Shown in pieces: positions 8,611 to 16,846 of a DNA stretch of 64,000 bases (positions are counted from its first letter, which is position 1; every line of letters starts with the position of its first letter). Location: the NCBI GenBank assembly GCA_903935335.1, contig CAIZRG010000027.1, positions 1 through 64,000 on the forward strand, written 5' to 3'. The stretch comes from Oligoflexia bacterium (GTDB taxonomy: Bacteria > Bdellovibrionota > UBA1018). Position numbers and translations under genes: made by a program. The notes beneath the pieces are model-generated. The model ran no database searches, was not told where the DNA came from, and worked only from the letters and a program-made list of their open reading frames with translations.

Positions 8611-9300
8611 ATGCAAAATTGGATGTTGATAGTTGGAGAACTTGGATTGATCTTGAGCAGTCTATCCTGCGGTCGAGTTCGGGCTATTCCGGAACCTCAA
8701 GCAAGCCCTGTCCTTTCGAAAGAAACTCAGTCTGGTTTTTCGTTGGGTTCTCAGTTTGAAGATATTCCTCGGTTTGACCTTAATGTTGTATCTGAGGTTG
8801 ATCATCGTTCTGATTCAAGGACAGATTCACAGATAAATTTAAAGACAAGTCGTAGACCTGATTTCTCTCCAAAAGCTAGACTGGATTTTAAAATGATCAG
8901 CCGAATTTATTTAAACACTTATCAGCTTTCATTCAAAGAACCTTTAACAAGGTTAGTTCAAAAAACAAGAGATTTATTTTTTATCTGGCCTGAAAATTTT
9001 CATGAACATTTTAAAGATTCAAAGATTTTGCAAGCTTCGGTTAGTCGACGAGTAATTGATGCTCATCACTCTTGTAGTGAAATTTTAGTTCAAGTTCCTG
9101 CCGAATTTGATCAGAAAAATCGATTTTGGTTTGTCTCAATATCAAAGCTGATGGCTTTAAGTCAATTTTTTGTTCTATCTCCAAATCGACTTAGCCATGA
9201 AGCTGAAACTCAAGTTGTATTCCTGGATTTGCTTCTTTCGAATCAATCGAAGATCTTAGTCGAAATTAGATTCCGATTAGACTCTAGTTTTAAATTATAA
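8611..9300 (+). CDS. Predicted secreted/lipoprotein, paralogue of the next gene's N-terminal half
   Basis: A 229-residue protein of unknown function. The N terminus is hydrophobic and ends in SSLSCG, a poor but possible lipobox (Cys 20). A Ser/Asp/Pro-rich linker follows (about 25-100). The C-terminal domain (about 100-229) carries RDLFFIWPENF and RFWFVSISKLMAL, which match KELFFVWPDHA and SRWFVPLSELY in the following gene, so the two share a domain. No family is recognised. A strong ribosome binding site AAGGAG stands at 8598-8603. The neighbour begins 23 bases downstream, so the two are probably co-transcribed and may work together at the cell envelope. Confidence 0.7.
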   Translation: MQNWMLIVGELGLILSSLSCGRVRAIPEPQASPVLSKETQSGFSLGSQFEDIPRFDLNVVSEVDHRSDSRTDSQINLKTSRRPDFSPKARLDFKMISRIYLNTYQLSFKEPLTRLVQKTRDLFFIWPENFHEHFKDSKILQASVSRRVIDAHHSCSEILVQVPAEFDQKNRFWFVSISKLMALSQFFVLSPNRLSHEAETQVVFLDLLLSNQSKILVEIRFRLDSSFKL

Positions 9301-9323
9301 AAAATCCTAAATTGAGGGTTGAT

Positions 9324-10793
9324 ATGACTTTTTTTTTACTCAGAAAAAGATTTATTTTATTAATATTGATTGGAGTTACTTTAGGATTTGGATGTGGGGA
9401 GATTCAAACTCATAAAAAAAAGGATCCCGGTTCTCCTGACTCTCATAGAAAGACTGACCTTGAGCGAGACCCGAAAGGTTCAGATTTAGACTCTGATTTT
9501 TTAGATTCAGATAGAACGGATTTTCAACCTCTAGATCTTCTAGGATTAAGAATGATTGCTGAGTCTCAGGACGGAAAACGTCCAGATTGGCCTGATGAAA
9601 AAACAAATTTAAATGAGCGATCTTTTTTAGATGAAATGACGGGGGAGGGTGAAGATATTTTAATTCAGACTCTTCTTTATCTTCCTGACCCGAATTCTCC
9701 ACATCCTGATCATCGAAAAGAGCTCTTTTTTGTTTGGCCAGATCATGCTTTAGGCGTCCCTCTTCAGTCTGTTGTTTATTCACATCGAGTTCGAGGTGCA
9801 AAGCATGAAGAATGGGGAAGTCTTCGAGCACTCCCAGCCTGGCATGATGGGGAGCAGTCTCGATGGTTTGTGCCACTTTCTGAACTCTATAAAAATAGAG
9901 ATCGTTATCAAGCCCATGAAGTTAGTCCAGTGGACACACAGTATTTAATCTTAGATCTAGTTCCTGAACAGGGCCTTTCTCGGCGAATGACGATTCAGTT
10001 CCAAGCCACTGGGGGTCTCCCTTTAACTTCAGTTGAACCACTTAAAGTGGTAGACTCTAACGAGCCTACCTATCGTCGGATGGTTCATCGAGAAGAGATG
10101 GTCAATCCTTTACCTCGAGAGTTTGCAATTTGGGTGAGGAAAATTTCAAAAGTGACTGTTTTTTCAGTCAAAACATTTCTGAGTCTTCCTTCTTACACTC
10201 AGCAAGACCATGCTCCTCCATTAGGTCCAACGATTCAGTATTTTCATTCAAGCGGAGAACTTGAGGTCAAAGAACTCAGGGTAACTCATCAAAGATTGAG
10301 TGAAGAAAAAGTTTCTCAGGTGGAATCTTTTGAGATTCAGGGAGATTCTTGGATTCGTCTTAGATTTTTGCCTGAGGAGCGGCTTATTTTAGATTGGTGG
10401 GCGATTCCTTCTCAAAACTCGGTATTTTGTCAGCTTCCTGGCCAACAGACTCAAGTCTACTATTGGCATACGATACCAGAACAAAAATATCAAAAGGTAG
10501 GACGAATGGGTATGATCCCTCTCCCTTTAGAGCCTTCTGTTTTGCATTCTTTGCCTGTTCATTTATTCTGGGAAAAGGTAGGTCAATCTTGGGAAGGGGG
10601 ATTGAATCGAGAAATACGTTTGACTCACTCTTTTACACCCGAGGCTGATGCAATTCTCTCTCTTCCAAAATCAGGAAATAACAGGCATGTAGAATATCAA
10701 GTCTTGAGCAAAGAAAAGATCCAGTTGAGTCAGATTAAAGGAGAAAACCCTAAGATTTCTTCCCCTTTTTCTTGTCAGGGACTTTTTCAATAA
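9324..10793 (+). CDS. Predicted lipoprotein of unknown function, paralogous to upstream gene
   Basis: About 489 residues from ATG 9324, which has GAGGG five to eight bases upstream; an in-frame TTG at 9312 would add four residues. A basic, hydrophobic signal (FLLRKRFILLILIGVTLGFG) ends at Cys 24, a plausible lipid attachment site although the -3 residue is not typical. An acidic, Asp/Ser/Lys-rich linker of about 80 residues follows. The domain shared with the previous gene (KELFFVWPDHA, SRWFVPLSELY) then occupies about 130-240, and the last 250 residues are beta-rich looking with no recognised family. It is probably exposed in the periplasm or on the surface. The last codons overlap an AT hairpin that holds the rimI ribosome binding site. 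Confidence 0.72.
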   Translation: MTFFLLRKRFILLILIGVTLGFGCGEIQTHKKKDPGSPDSHRKTDLERDPKGSDLDSDFLDSDRTDFQPLDLLGLRMIAESQDGKRPDWPDEKTNLNERSFLDEMTGEGEDILIQTLLYLPDPNSPHPDHRKELFFVWPDHALGVPLQSVVYSHRVRGAKHEEWGSLRALPAWHDGEQSRWFVPLSELYKNRDRYQAHEVSPVDTQYLILDLVPEQGLSRRMTIQFQATGGLPLTSVEPLKVVDSNEPTYRRMVHREEMVNPLPREFAIWVRKISKVTVFSVKTFLSLPSYTQQDHAPPLGPTIQYFHSSGELEVKELRVTHQRLSEEKVSQVESFEIQGDSWIRLRFLPEERLILDWWAIPSQNSVFCQLPGQQTQVYYWHTIPEQKYQKVGRMGMIPLPLEPSVLHSLPVHLFWEKVGQSWEGGLNREIRLTHSFTPEADAILSLPKSGNNRHVEYQVLSKEKIQLSQIKGENPKISSPFSCQGLFQ

Positions 10794-10808
10794 ATAAGGA
10801 TTTATTAA

Positions 10809-11294
10809 ATGATGACCATGAAAGATAATCGTGACTTTAGTCTAAGACCTGCTACTTTAGATGATATTTCAGAAATACTGAAAATTGAAATTCAAAGTCA
10901 AGTGAGACCCTGGAGTGAGGAGAATTTTTTAGCAGAATTCTCTAAACCTTATAGCTATTTTTTTGTTTTAACTGACGATGAGTCGGATTCAATTTTAGCT
11001 GGATTTTTAGTGGCATGGGTGATGTTTGACGAATGTCAAATCTTGAATCTTGTAGTTGGGGAATCATTTCGTAGGGCAGGCTTTGCAAGCTTGATGATTC
11101 GAAAGTGTATTCAACTTGCAAGTCAAAAAGGGATTAAAAAAGTTGTCTTAGAAGTGAGAAAATCAAATTTTCCAGCAATTCAGTTGTATCAAAGTCTTCG
11201 GTTTGTCATTTTTTGCGTTCGGAAGGGATTTTACAGCAATGGCGAGGATGCTTATCAGATGATTCTTTCATTAGACTCTAATCTAGACTTTTAA
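10809..11294 (+). CDS. rimI: GNAT acetyltransferase, RimI-like
   Basis: A 161-residue GNAT protein. The N-terminal FSLRPATLDDISEILKIE and PWSEENFLAEF are typical of RimI, the N-alpha-acetyltransferase of ribosomal protein S18. The acetyl-CoA motif A reads LVVGESFRRAGFASLMI (R-x-x-G/A), followed by LEVRKSNFPAIQLYQSLRFV, with the conserved N and Y of the family. Unlike E. coli there is no tsaB next to it. An AAGGA at 10796-10800 provides the ribosome binding site, lying in the loop of a small AT stem. It begins 15 bases after the lipoprotein gene and is followed 11 bases later by the transglycosylase. Confidence 0.85.
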   Translation: MMTMKDNRDFSLRPATLDDISEILKIEIQSQVRPWSEENFLAEFSKPYSYFFVLTDDESDSILAGFLVAWVMFDECQILNLVVGESFRRAGFASLMIRKCIQLASQKGIKKVVLEVRKSNFPAIQLYQSLRFVIFCVRKGFYSNGEDAYQMILSLDSNLDF

Positions 11295-11305
11295 TTACAC
11301 AGGAG

Positions 11306-12061
11306 GTGAAGTATTATCCATTTTTGCTAATGATCAAATATATTCGTTTAATTGCCACTTGGGCGTTGGGGTGTGTTCTACTGTCCTTGTGGATGGTGTC
11401 AGCTACATTAACTGTGGCAGATCCAATAGATGATTTTAGTATGACTTTACGTAAGTCAACTGATTTTGGAGTCTATCGTTTAATATCTAAGCACGAAGTG
11501 ATTGGAATTTTAAATGATAAACTCGATTATTTCCCAAGCTCACAGGTTCCAAGATTAGCGCAACATTTGATGACGTTATGTGAGCAGTATCGTTTTGATC
11601 CTGCATTGATTTTATCTTTAATTGAGGTCGAGAGTCACTTCCAGCTCAGAGCTGTTTCTTCAGTTGGGGCGGTGGGATTGATGCAAGTCATGCCTGCGAC
11701 AGCAGGGTTTGTGATTGAAGATCTGGAACTGAACTTTTCAGGATTCGAAAGTTTGGAGTTCAGAAATGGGAGTCAAGATTTTTCTACACCTGCTCTCCTG
11801 ATGGATCCATTTGCAAACATTGCTATTGGTATGGCTTATTTAGCTTGGCTCAGGGATCACTATCAAAGTGTTTCACCCTATGTATTGGCTGCCTATAATT
11901 TAGGTCCAGGTCGAATGGATACCTTATTATCTCGAAAGTCGTTTCAGCCTCAAGGGACAAAAGCCTATTTTCAAGCCATTCGACGGAATATGCCTAGCTT
12001 TCGTTTCTATAAAGCCTCAAAGATAAAATTTAAATTTTCTTCGAGAAAAATTGGAATCTAG
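11306..12061 (+). CDS. Lytic transglycosylase, SLT family
   Basis: Up to 251 residues. An N-terminal hydrophobic segment (IRLIATWALGCVLLSLWMV) acts as signal peptide or anchor. The catalytic domain contains ALILSLIEVESHFQLRAVS (catalytic Glu at about residue 106), GAVGLMQVMPATAGF and YVLAAYNLGPGRMD, the three classical SLT motifs. It cleaves peptidoglycan glycan strands with anhydro-muramic acid formation in the periplasm. The start is unclear: the GTG at 11306 overlaps a perfect AGGAGG (11301-11306), which would better serve a start 6-10 bases later, where no usual codon is in frame; ATG 11330 or TTG 11324 are alternatives. Confidence 0.88.
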   Translation: MKYYPFLLMIKYIRLIATWALGCVLLSLWMVSATLTVADPIDDFSMTLRKSTDFGVYRLISKHEVIGILNDKLDYFPSSQVPRLAQHLMTLCEQYRFDPALILSLIEVESHFQLRAVSSVGAVGLMQVMPATAGFVIEDLELNFSGFESLEFRNGSQDFSTPALLMDPFANIAIGMAYLAWLRDHYQSVSPYVLAAYNLGPGRMDTLLSRKSFQPQGTKAYFQAIRRNMPSFRFYKASKIKFKFSSRKIGI

Positions 12062-12078
12062 GTATAGATATCCCACAT

Positions 12079-12090
12079 AACCTTTCGTAG
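12079..12090 (+). repeat. AACCTTTCGTAG word, short copy of an intergenic motif
   Basis: After the transglycosylase stop, 12079-12090 reads AACCTTTCGTAG. The same word opens longer matching elements at 42623 and 62817, each directly after a plus-strand gene. Here the following bases diverge and no hairpin is seen. Confidence 0.45.
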
Positions 12091-12155
12091 AAAATCAGTT
12101 TCCTGTGGACATTCTTAAAGGTAAGAAGGGGAGGAGGAAAAAGCTTGAGGAAAAA

Positions 12156-12884
12156 ATGATGAAAGATGAGGAAATCATGGGTATCCCGAAACAGGGCCTT
12201 GTTATTGCGATTGATGGTCCTGCGGGTACCGGAAAGAGTTCTGTAACTCATCGGCTAGCCGATGTTTTAGGGTTTATTCATGTGGATACGGGTGCCCTTT
12301 ATCGAGCTGTTGCCTTTCTTAACTTAGAAAAAGAAGCTGAATTGGAAGAAGAAATAGCGGCTACTATTGCTCGTGGAGTGCATTTAGACTTCCGTCGCAT
12401 TCCAGGGAAAAATCCAGTGAATCGAATGATGGCTAATGGTCGTGATTTAACCGAGTTGATTCGGACATCCCAAGTGAGTTTAGCTGCATCGAGAATTTCT
12501 GCGTTTTCAAAGGTTCGGGCAGCTTTGATCGGTTTACAAAGGCGCTTAGGGTGTTCTGGGAACGCCATTTTAGAGGGCCGTGATATTGGTACTATTATTT
12601 TTCCTGATGCAGACCTTAAATTTTATTTATCAGCGAGTCTAGAGGAGCGTGCTAAACGGAGACTGATTGAACTCGAAGCAATCGGTGTTGATGTGCCATC
12701 GTTTGAAGAAGTTAAAGATCAAATTCGGGATCGGGATCATGGAGATTCGACTCGGGCAGTGGCCCCCTTAAAAAAAGCAGTCGATGCGATTGAGGTTGAT
12801 ACGAGTTCGATGAAGTTAGAAGATGTTGTTCAATGGATGGAAGCAATTGCGAGAGAAAAGCTAGGATTGGAGAAAAATGTCTGA
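12156..12884 (+). CDS. cmk: Cytidylate kinase
   Basis: CMP/dCMP kinase of pyrimidine nucleotide metabolism. The P-loop reads IDGPAGTGKSSVTHRLA, followed by VDTGALYRAVAF (the nucleotide-monophosphate-binding DTGAxYR), GRDIGTIIFPDADLKFYL and RDRDHGDSTRAVAPLKKA, all family hallmarks. The length, about 240 residues, is normal. Several in-frame starts exist: ATG 12156 and ATG 12180 are each preceded by GAGG five bases upstream; a longer GTG start at 12105 would add an unusual Lys-rich leader and is less likely. The 3' end overlaps the heptosyltransferase by 8 bases, so the cmk-heptosyltransferase-rfaE1 genes form an operon. Confidence 0.93.
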   Translation: MMKDEEIMGIPKQGLVIAIDGPAGTGKSSVTHRLADVLGFIHVDTGALYRAVAFLNLEKEAELEEEIAATIARGVHLDFRRIPGKNPVNRMMANGRDLTELIRTSQVSLAASRISAFSKVRAALIGLQRRLGCSGNAILEGRDIGTIIFPDADLKFYLSASLEERAKRRLIELEAIGVDVPSFEEVKDQIRDRDHGDSTRAVAPLKKAVDAIEVDTSSMKLEDVVQWMEAIAREKLGLEKNV

Positions 12885-14013
12885 ATCAATAGCTTTACAA
12901 GGTAAAAATCAACATTTACGAATACTTGTTGTTCGACCGGATCGTTTGGGAGATGTGATCTTATCCACGCCTGTGTGTGAGGTGATTAAACAGTTTTATT
13001 CTAACGCTTATTTGGTGTGTTTAGTGAAAGAAAATGTAGCGCCTCTTTTGAAGGGGTTACCCTCAGTAGACGATTGTCTGGTTTTTGATCCTGAGGGTTT
13101 ACATTCTGGAGTGAAAGGATTTTTTAGGCTTTATTCTGACATTCGAGCAGGTCAGTTTCGGATCGCTCTTGTTTTAGCCACTCACTGGAAAATAGCGGTT
13201 GCTTTATTTTTTGCCGGGGTTCGCTACAGGGTAGGGCCTTTGAGCAAGATTCATTCTTTTTTATTTTATAATCGAGGATTGAGGCAGCGTCGATCTCAGG
13301 TTGAAATGCATGAAACAGACTATAATTTACAACTTCTCAGAAAAATCGGCATTCGGATAGATAGTCGAAATATTCCAACTCGAGTTTTTGTTTCTGATCA
13401 AGCTCGTACTGAAGCAAAACTATGGTTAGGTCATCAAGGTTGGGATCCAAAAAAAAAGCTGGTGATGGTTCATCCTGGGATGGGTGGTTCGGCTTTGAAC
13501 TGGCCTGAATCTCATTATTGTGAATTGATTCGATCTTTATTACAGCTGGGTCACCAAGTCTTAATCACTGGTGGAGTTGCAGAAGTCGTTCTTTTAGAAC
13601 GTATATTAGAAAACTTAGGTTCTTTAAAACAAAGAATTTTTTGTTTTAAAAATGAAAAAGGGCAAGCTATTGATTTTTTAGCAGGTCTTTGTGAATTTTC
13701 AGACGTGGTGGTAGCTCCTAGTACGGGTCCTCTTCATCTTGCTGTAGCTTTGAATAGGCGAGTGGTTTCTTTTTATCCTCCTATTCGGGTACAGAGTGCT
13801 GTTCGTTGGGGGCCGTATCTTGCAGATGAGACACGTGCAAGTGTTTTGGTTCCAGAAAATTATTGTGGGCAAGATTTTCAATGTTTAGGGAGCCTTTGTA
13901 ATTACTTTCCTTGTATGAAGAGTTTAACAGTCAAGCAGGCGATTAGATCCATTGAAAAACAGCTTTCTTACATAACACAAGGCAAGGGTGATACTATTTT
14001 ATGGAAGTCATGA
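12877..14013 (+). CDS. Glycosyltransferase family 9, heptosyltransferase-like
   Basis: A 378-residue GT9 enzyme. The N-terminal LVVRPDRLGDVILSTPV carries the family's RxDRxGD motif, and the donor-binding half shows VMVHPGMGGSALNWP and VVAPSTGPLHLAVAL (the conserved GPLH). These enzymes add ADP-heptose to lipid-A core sugars on the inner face of the membrane, or act on related LPS sugars. The overlap with cmk and with rfaE1, the kinase that makes the heptose precursor, supports an LPS-core role. Which acceptor it uses (WaaC, WaaF or WaaQ type) cannot be told from the sequence alone. Confidence 0.88.
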   Translation: MSESIALQGKNQHLRILVVRPDRLGDVILSTPVCEVIKQFYSNAYLVCLVKENVAPLLKGLPSVDDCLVFDPEGLHSGVKGFFRLYSDIRAGQFRIALVLATHWKIAVALFFAGVRYRVGPLSKIHSFLFYNRGLRQRRSQVEMHETDYNLQLLRKIGIRIDSRNIPTRVFVSDQARTEAKLWLGHQGWDPKKKLVMVHPGMGGSALNWPESHYCELIRSLLQLGHQVLITGGVAEVVLLERILENLGSLKQRIFCFKNEKGQAIDFLAGLCEFSDVVVAPSTGPLHLAVALNRRVVSFYPPIRVQSAVRWGPYLADETRASVLVPENYCGQDFQCLGSLCNYFPCMKSLTVKQAIRSIEKQLSYITQGKGDTILWKS

Positions 14014-15053
14014 AGCCATCCAGTTGGGATCAGTCTCGCTTGGAAAAAATTTTAGAGCAAATGAGGGGTAAGAAAATCCTCGTAGTCGGAGATGTGGGCT
14101 TAGATCGATATACAATCGGGTCAGTCGAGAGGATTTCTCCTGAGGCTCCTGTGCCGGTAGTCTTAGTCGAGGAAGAAAAATTAAAATTAGGCTTAGCTGC
14201 AAATGTAGCAGATAATATTTGTGTTCTTAACGGAGTCCCGTTGCTCATGGGTGTGATTGGTCAAGATCAAAATGCTGAAATTTTTAAGAATTTACTTATA
14301 TCTACTGGGATTGAAAGTTCTTATTTAGTTCCTGATCCTTCTCGACGGACTATTCTAAAAGAAAGAGTTGTAAGTGAGCAGCAGCAGTTATTGCGTATAG
14401 ATTATGAAAGTCTTCATCAGGTTGATTTAAAAATTGAAGCTCAAGTTTTGAATAAAATAAATGAAATTTGTGATCAAGTGGATGGAGTGATTTTGGAAGA
14501 TTATTCTAAAGGAACTCTAACGGGGACCTTGATTCAATCCATTTTAACTCTCTTTAAGAAAAAAGGGAAGATTGTGGCCGTAGACCCTAATCTCAGTACA
14601 CCTCTTGAATATTATCATGGAGCTTCTATTTTGACTCCGAATACGAAAGAAGCAGAACATTTGTCTCAAATATTTATTCGGGATGAAGACTCTCTCAGAA
14701 GAGCAGGGTTTTTCATTTTAAAATCAGCTGAGGCGCAATTCGTTGTAATCACACGGGGAAAAGAGGGGATGGCCCTCTTTAGTTATGAAAATTCCAAAAA
14801 TCAATGCTACGAGAATTTGACAATGAAACTGATACCCACTTATGCTCGTCAAGTTTATGATGTGTCTGGAGCAGGAGATACTGTCATTTCTGTTTTAGTT
14901 CTTTCGCTCGTTTCTGGAGCTTCTCTCGAGGAAGCCTCCATTCTAGGAAACATTGCAGCTGGGGTTGAAGTCGGTAAAAGAGGTACAGCAACTGTAAGTC
15001 CAGATGAAGTTCGGTCTTATTTGAATCGATTGATTTCTATGCCAACGGTGTAA
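14001..15053 (+). CDS. rfaE1: D-glycero-beta-D-manno-heptose-7-phosphate kinase, RfaE domain I
   Basis: A 350-residue PfkB-family sugar kinase. KILVVGDVGLDRYTIGSVER then SPEAPVPVV matches the start of RfaE/HldE, and DVSGAGDTVISVLVL near residue 290 is the GAGD catalytic anion hole. It phosphorylates heptose-7-phosphate at C1 in ADP-heptose synthesis. The protein ends after the kinase domain, so the nucleotidyltransferase (RfaE domain II) must be a separate gene elsewhere. It overlaps the heptosyltransferase by 13 bases and converges with ilvE, whose 3' end it overlaps by 17 bases. ATG 14010 is an alternative start. Confidence 0.92.
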   Translation: MEVMKPSSWDQSRLEKILEQMRGKKILVVGDVGLDRYTIGSVERISPEAPVPVVLVEEEKLKLGLAANVADNICVLNGVPLLMGVIGQDQNAEIFKNLLISTGIESSYLVPDPSRRTILKERVVSEQQQLLRIDYESLHQVDLKIEAQVLNKINEICDQVDGVILEDYSKGTLTGTLIQSILTLFKKKGKIVAVDPNLSTPLEYYHGASILTPNTKEAEHLSQIFIRDEDSLRRAGFFILKSAEAQFVVITRGKEGMALFSYENSKNQCYENLTMKLIPTYARQVYDVSGAGDTVISVLVLSLVSGASLEEASILGNIAAGVEVGKRGTATVSPDEVRSYLNRLISMPTV

Positions 15054-15972
15054 GCCAGGTTTTAGCGTACTGAGGTATTTTTCCATGAACGATGGCTTGA
15101 AAGTCTTTTTGAATCTGAGAAGTAATCGGTCCTGGTTTTCCTAAGTGAGTTGGGTTTCCAATCTGTCGGTAGTCTATTTCTTGAATCGGAGTAATTTCTG
15201 CTGCGGTACCTGTCAAGAATGCTTCATCTGCACACCAAAGCTCATCGCGAGTAAAGCGAATTTCTTGAACTTTAAATTGGTTTTGGGTTAAGTATTCAAT
15301 CACTGTCTTTCTAGTGATTCCATTTAAGATAGAGTTTAAGGGTGTTGTTTTTACTACTCCATCTTTCACAATAAAAAGATTTTCACCACTTCCTTCCGTT
15401 AAATACCCTTCAGTATCTAAAAGTAAGGCTTCATCAAATCCTGCAGCAACAGCCTCCCGCTTAGCCATGACACTATTGACATATTGACCTGTAATTTTTC
15501 CTTTTGTCATGTTCGAGTTAACATGGGGGCGAATAAAGCTTGAAATTTTAAGTTTCACTCCTTGATCGGCTGCTTTTTCTCCTAAATAACTTCCCCACTC
15601 CCAGTTTAAGATTGCTACATCCAAGACTGGATCAGTTCCTGGGTTCACTCCTAAAGGCCCATCTCCAGTAAATACGATAGGTCGAATGTAGCATTCTTCA
15701 AACTGGTTTGCTTGACAGATGGCTAAAGTGGCTTGGGTCAGTTCTTTGAGAGTATATGGAATGTTTAAGTTTAAAATTTTACAACTTTCAAAAAGTCGCG
15801 TGAGGTGTTCTTGCAGTCTAAAGACTGCGCCTCCTCCTTGGTGTTGTCGGTAAGCCCGAATCCCCTCAAAAGCTCCTACTCCATAGTGAAGTGCATGAGT
15901 AAATAAACTAATTCGAGCATCCTCAACTAAGAGAATTTTCCCATTAAACCAGACTTTTGAACCACGAATCAT
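15037..15972 (-). CDS. ilvE: Branched-chain amino acid aminotransferase
   Basis: A 311-residue fold-type IV PLP enzyme that interconverts leucine, isoleucine and valine with their 2-oxo acids. The start KVWFNGKILLVEDARISLF and HYGVGAFEGIRAY are typical. The PLP lysine lies in YVNSVMAKREAVAAGFDEAL, and LTEGSGENLFIVKDG binds the cofactor phosphate. Length is normal (about 300-310). It lies 15 bases downstream of ppsR on the same strand and so probably belongs to the mutL-miaA-ppsR-ilvE transcript. Together with the isovaleryl-CoA-dehydrogenase-like gene and the E2/lpd genes it suggests branched-chain amino acid use. Confidence 0.94.
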   Translation of the reverse strand: MIRGSKVWFNGKILLVEDARISLFTHALHYGVGAFEGIRAYRQHQGGGAVFRLQEHLTRLFESCKILNLNIPYTLKELTQATLAICQANQFEECYIRPIVFTGDGPLGVNPGTDPVLDVAILNWEWGSYLGEKAADQGVKLKISSFIRPHVNSNMTKGKITGQYVNSVMAKREAVAAGFDEALLLDTEGYLTEGSGENLFIVKDGVVKTTPLNSILNGITRKTVIEYLTQNQFKVQEIRFTRDELWCADEAFLTGTAAEITPIQEIDYRQIGNPTHLGKPGPITSQIQKDFQAIVHGKIPQYAKTWLTPLA

Positions 15973-15987
15973 ATACTAGGTGCTAAT

Positions 15988-16824
15988 TCATGTGTGAGGA
16001 GGAGTCAATCGTCGTGAGGCCATGAGCTTAATTATTTCTGAAGCGGTTTCTTCGAGAGCTTTTCCAGTTACATTAAAAACAGGCCAACGTCGATTTCGGA
16101 AAAAAATTTCGTTGGCATACTCAATTTCTTGGTTTACTTTGTCAGGGTTAGCATATTCTCCCCCCTGTTTTTGACCTAATTTTTCCAAACGATTCCTGCG
16201 AATAGCAGCTAGGTCTTGAGTATCTATCGTAAGGCCGATTATTTTTCTTTGATCAATCTCAAAAATTTCTCGAGGGATATCAAATCCATGAATTAAAGGG
16301 ATATTGGCCACTCTCCAGCCTTGATGGGAAAGGTACATCGAAAGTGGAGTTTTTGATGTTCTTGAAATTCCAAGAATAATAAGATTAGCTTTATCCAGTG
16401 CTGTAAGGTTACGGCCATCATCATGAGCAATTGTATATTCCATAGCTGCAATTCTCTCAAAATAGCTTTCATTGACGTCATGCAAAAGTCCAGCAATAGC
16501 TGTTGGCTCATATCCAAAGTAATTACCTAAACCTATTAAAAGAGGCCCTAATAAATCAACACATGGAATAGATTTTTCTCTTGCTTTATTAAATAAAAAA
16601 GCTCTTAGCTGAGGTGAAACAATGGTATAAATCAAAAGATCTCGGTTTTTAGCAGCATCATCGCATATAGCCTCAATCTGAACTTCATGACGAACATTTT
16701 TATATCGAGTAAAATAGACATTTTTATTTCCAAACTGAACCATAGCAGCTTTGATCATCTGAGCTGCTGTTTCACCGGTTCCATCAGAAAGAATAATGAT
16801 CGGTCTTCCTTTTTCTTGTGTCAT
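15988..16824 (-). CDS. ppsR: PEP synthase/PPDK regulatory kinase-phosphorylase (PPSR, DUF299)
   Basis: About 278 residues from ATG 16824, which has GGAG nine bases upstream; a longer in-frame start at 16878 would overlap miaA. PIIILSDGTGETAAQMIKA is the conserved N-terminal block and LGISRTSKTPLSMYLSHQG is the P-loop region of the family. These proteins use ADP to phosphorylate, and phosphate to dephosphorylate, a threonine of PEP synthase or pyruvate phosphate dikinase, switching gluconeogenesis. The target enzyme is not in this window. Confidence 0.92.
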   Translation of the reverse strand: MTQEKGRPIIILSDGTGETAAQMIKAAMVQFGNKNVYFTRYKNVRHEVQIEAICDDAAKNRDLLIYTIVSPQLRAFLFNKAREKSIPCVDLLGPLLIGLGNYFGYEPTAIAGLLHDVNESYFERIAAMEYTIAHDDGRNLTALDKANLIILGISRTSKTPLSMYLSHQGWRVANIPLIHGFDIPREIFEIDQRKIIGLTIDTQDLAAIRRNRLEKLGQKQGGEYANPDKVNQEIEYANEIFFRNRRWPVFNVTGKALEETASEIIKLMASRRLTPPHT

Positions 16825-16846
16825 AATAGAGTGCTCCAGGATGTGT

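Noticed and set aside
9376-9876. 166-codon minus-strand open frame inside the lipoprotein gene
   Set aside because: Antisense shadow; the plus-strand gene has a signal peptide, a good ribosome site and a paralogue.
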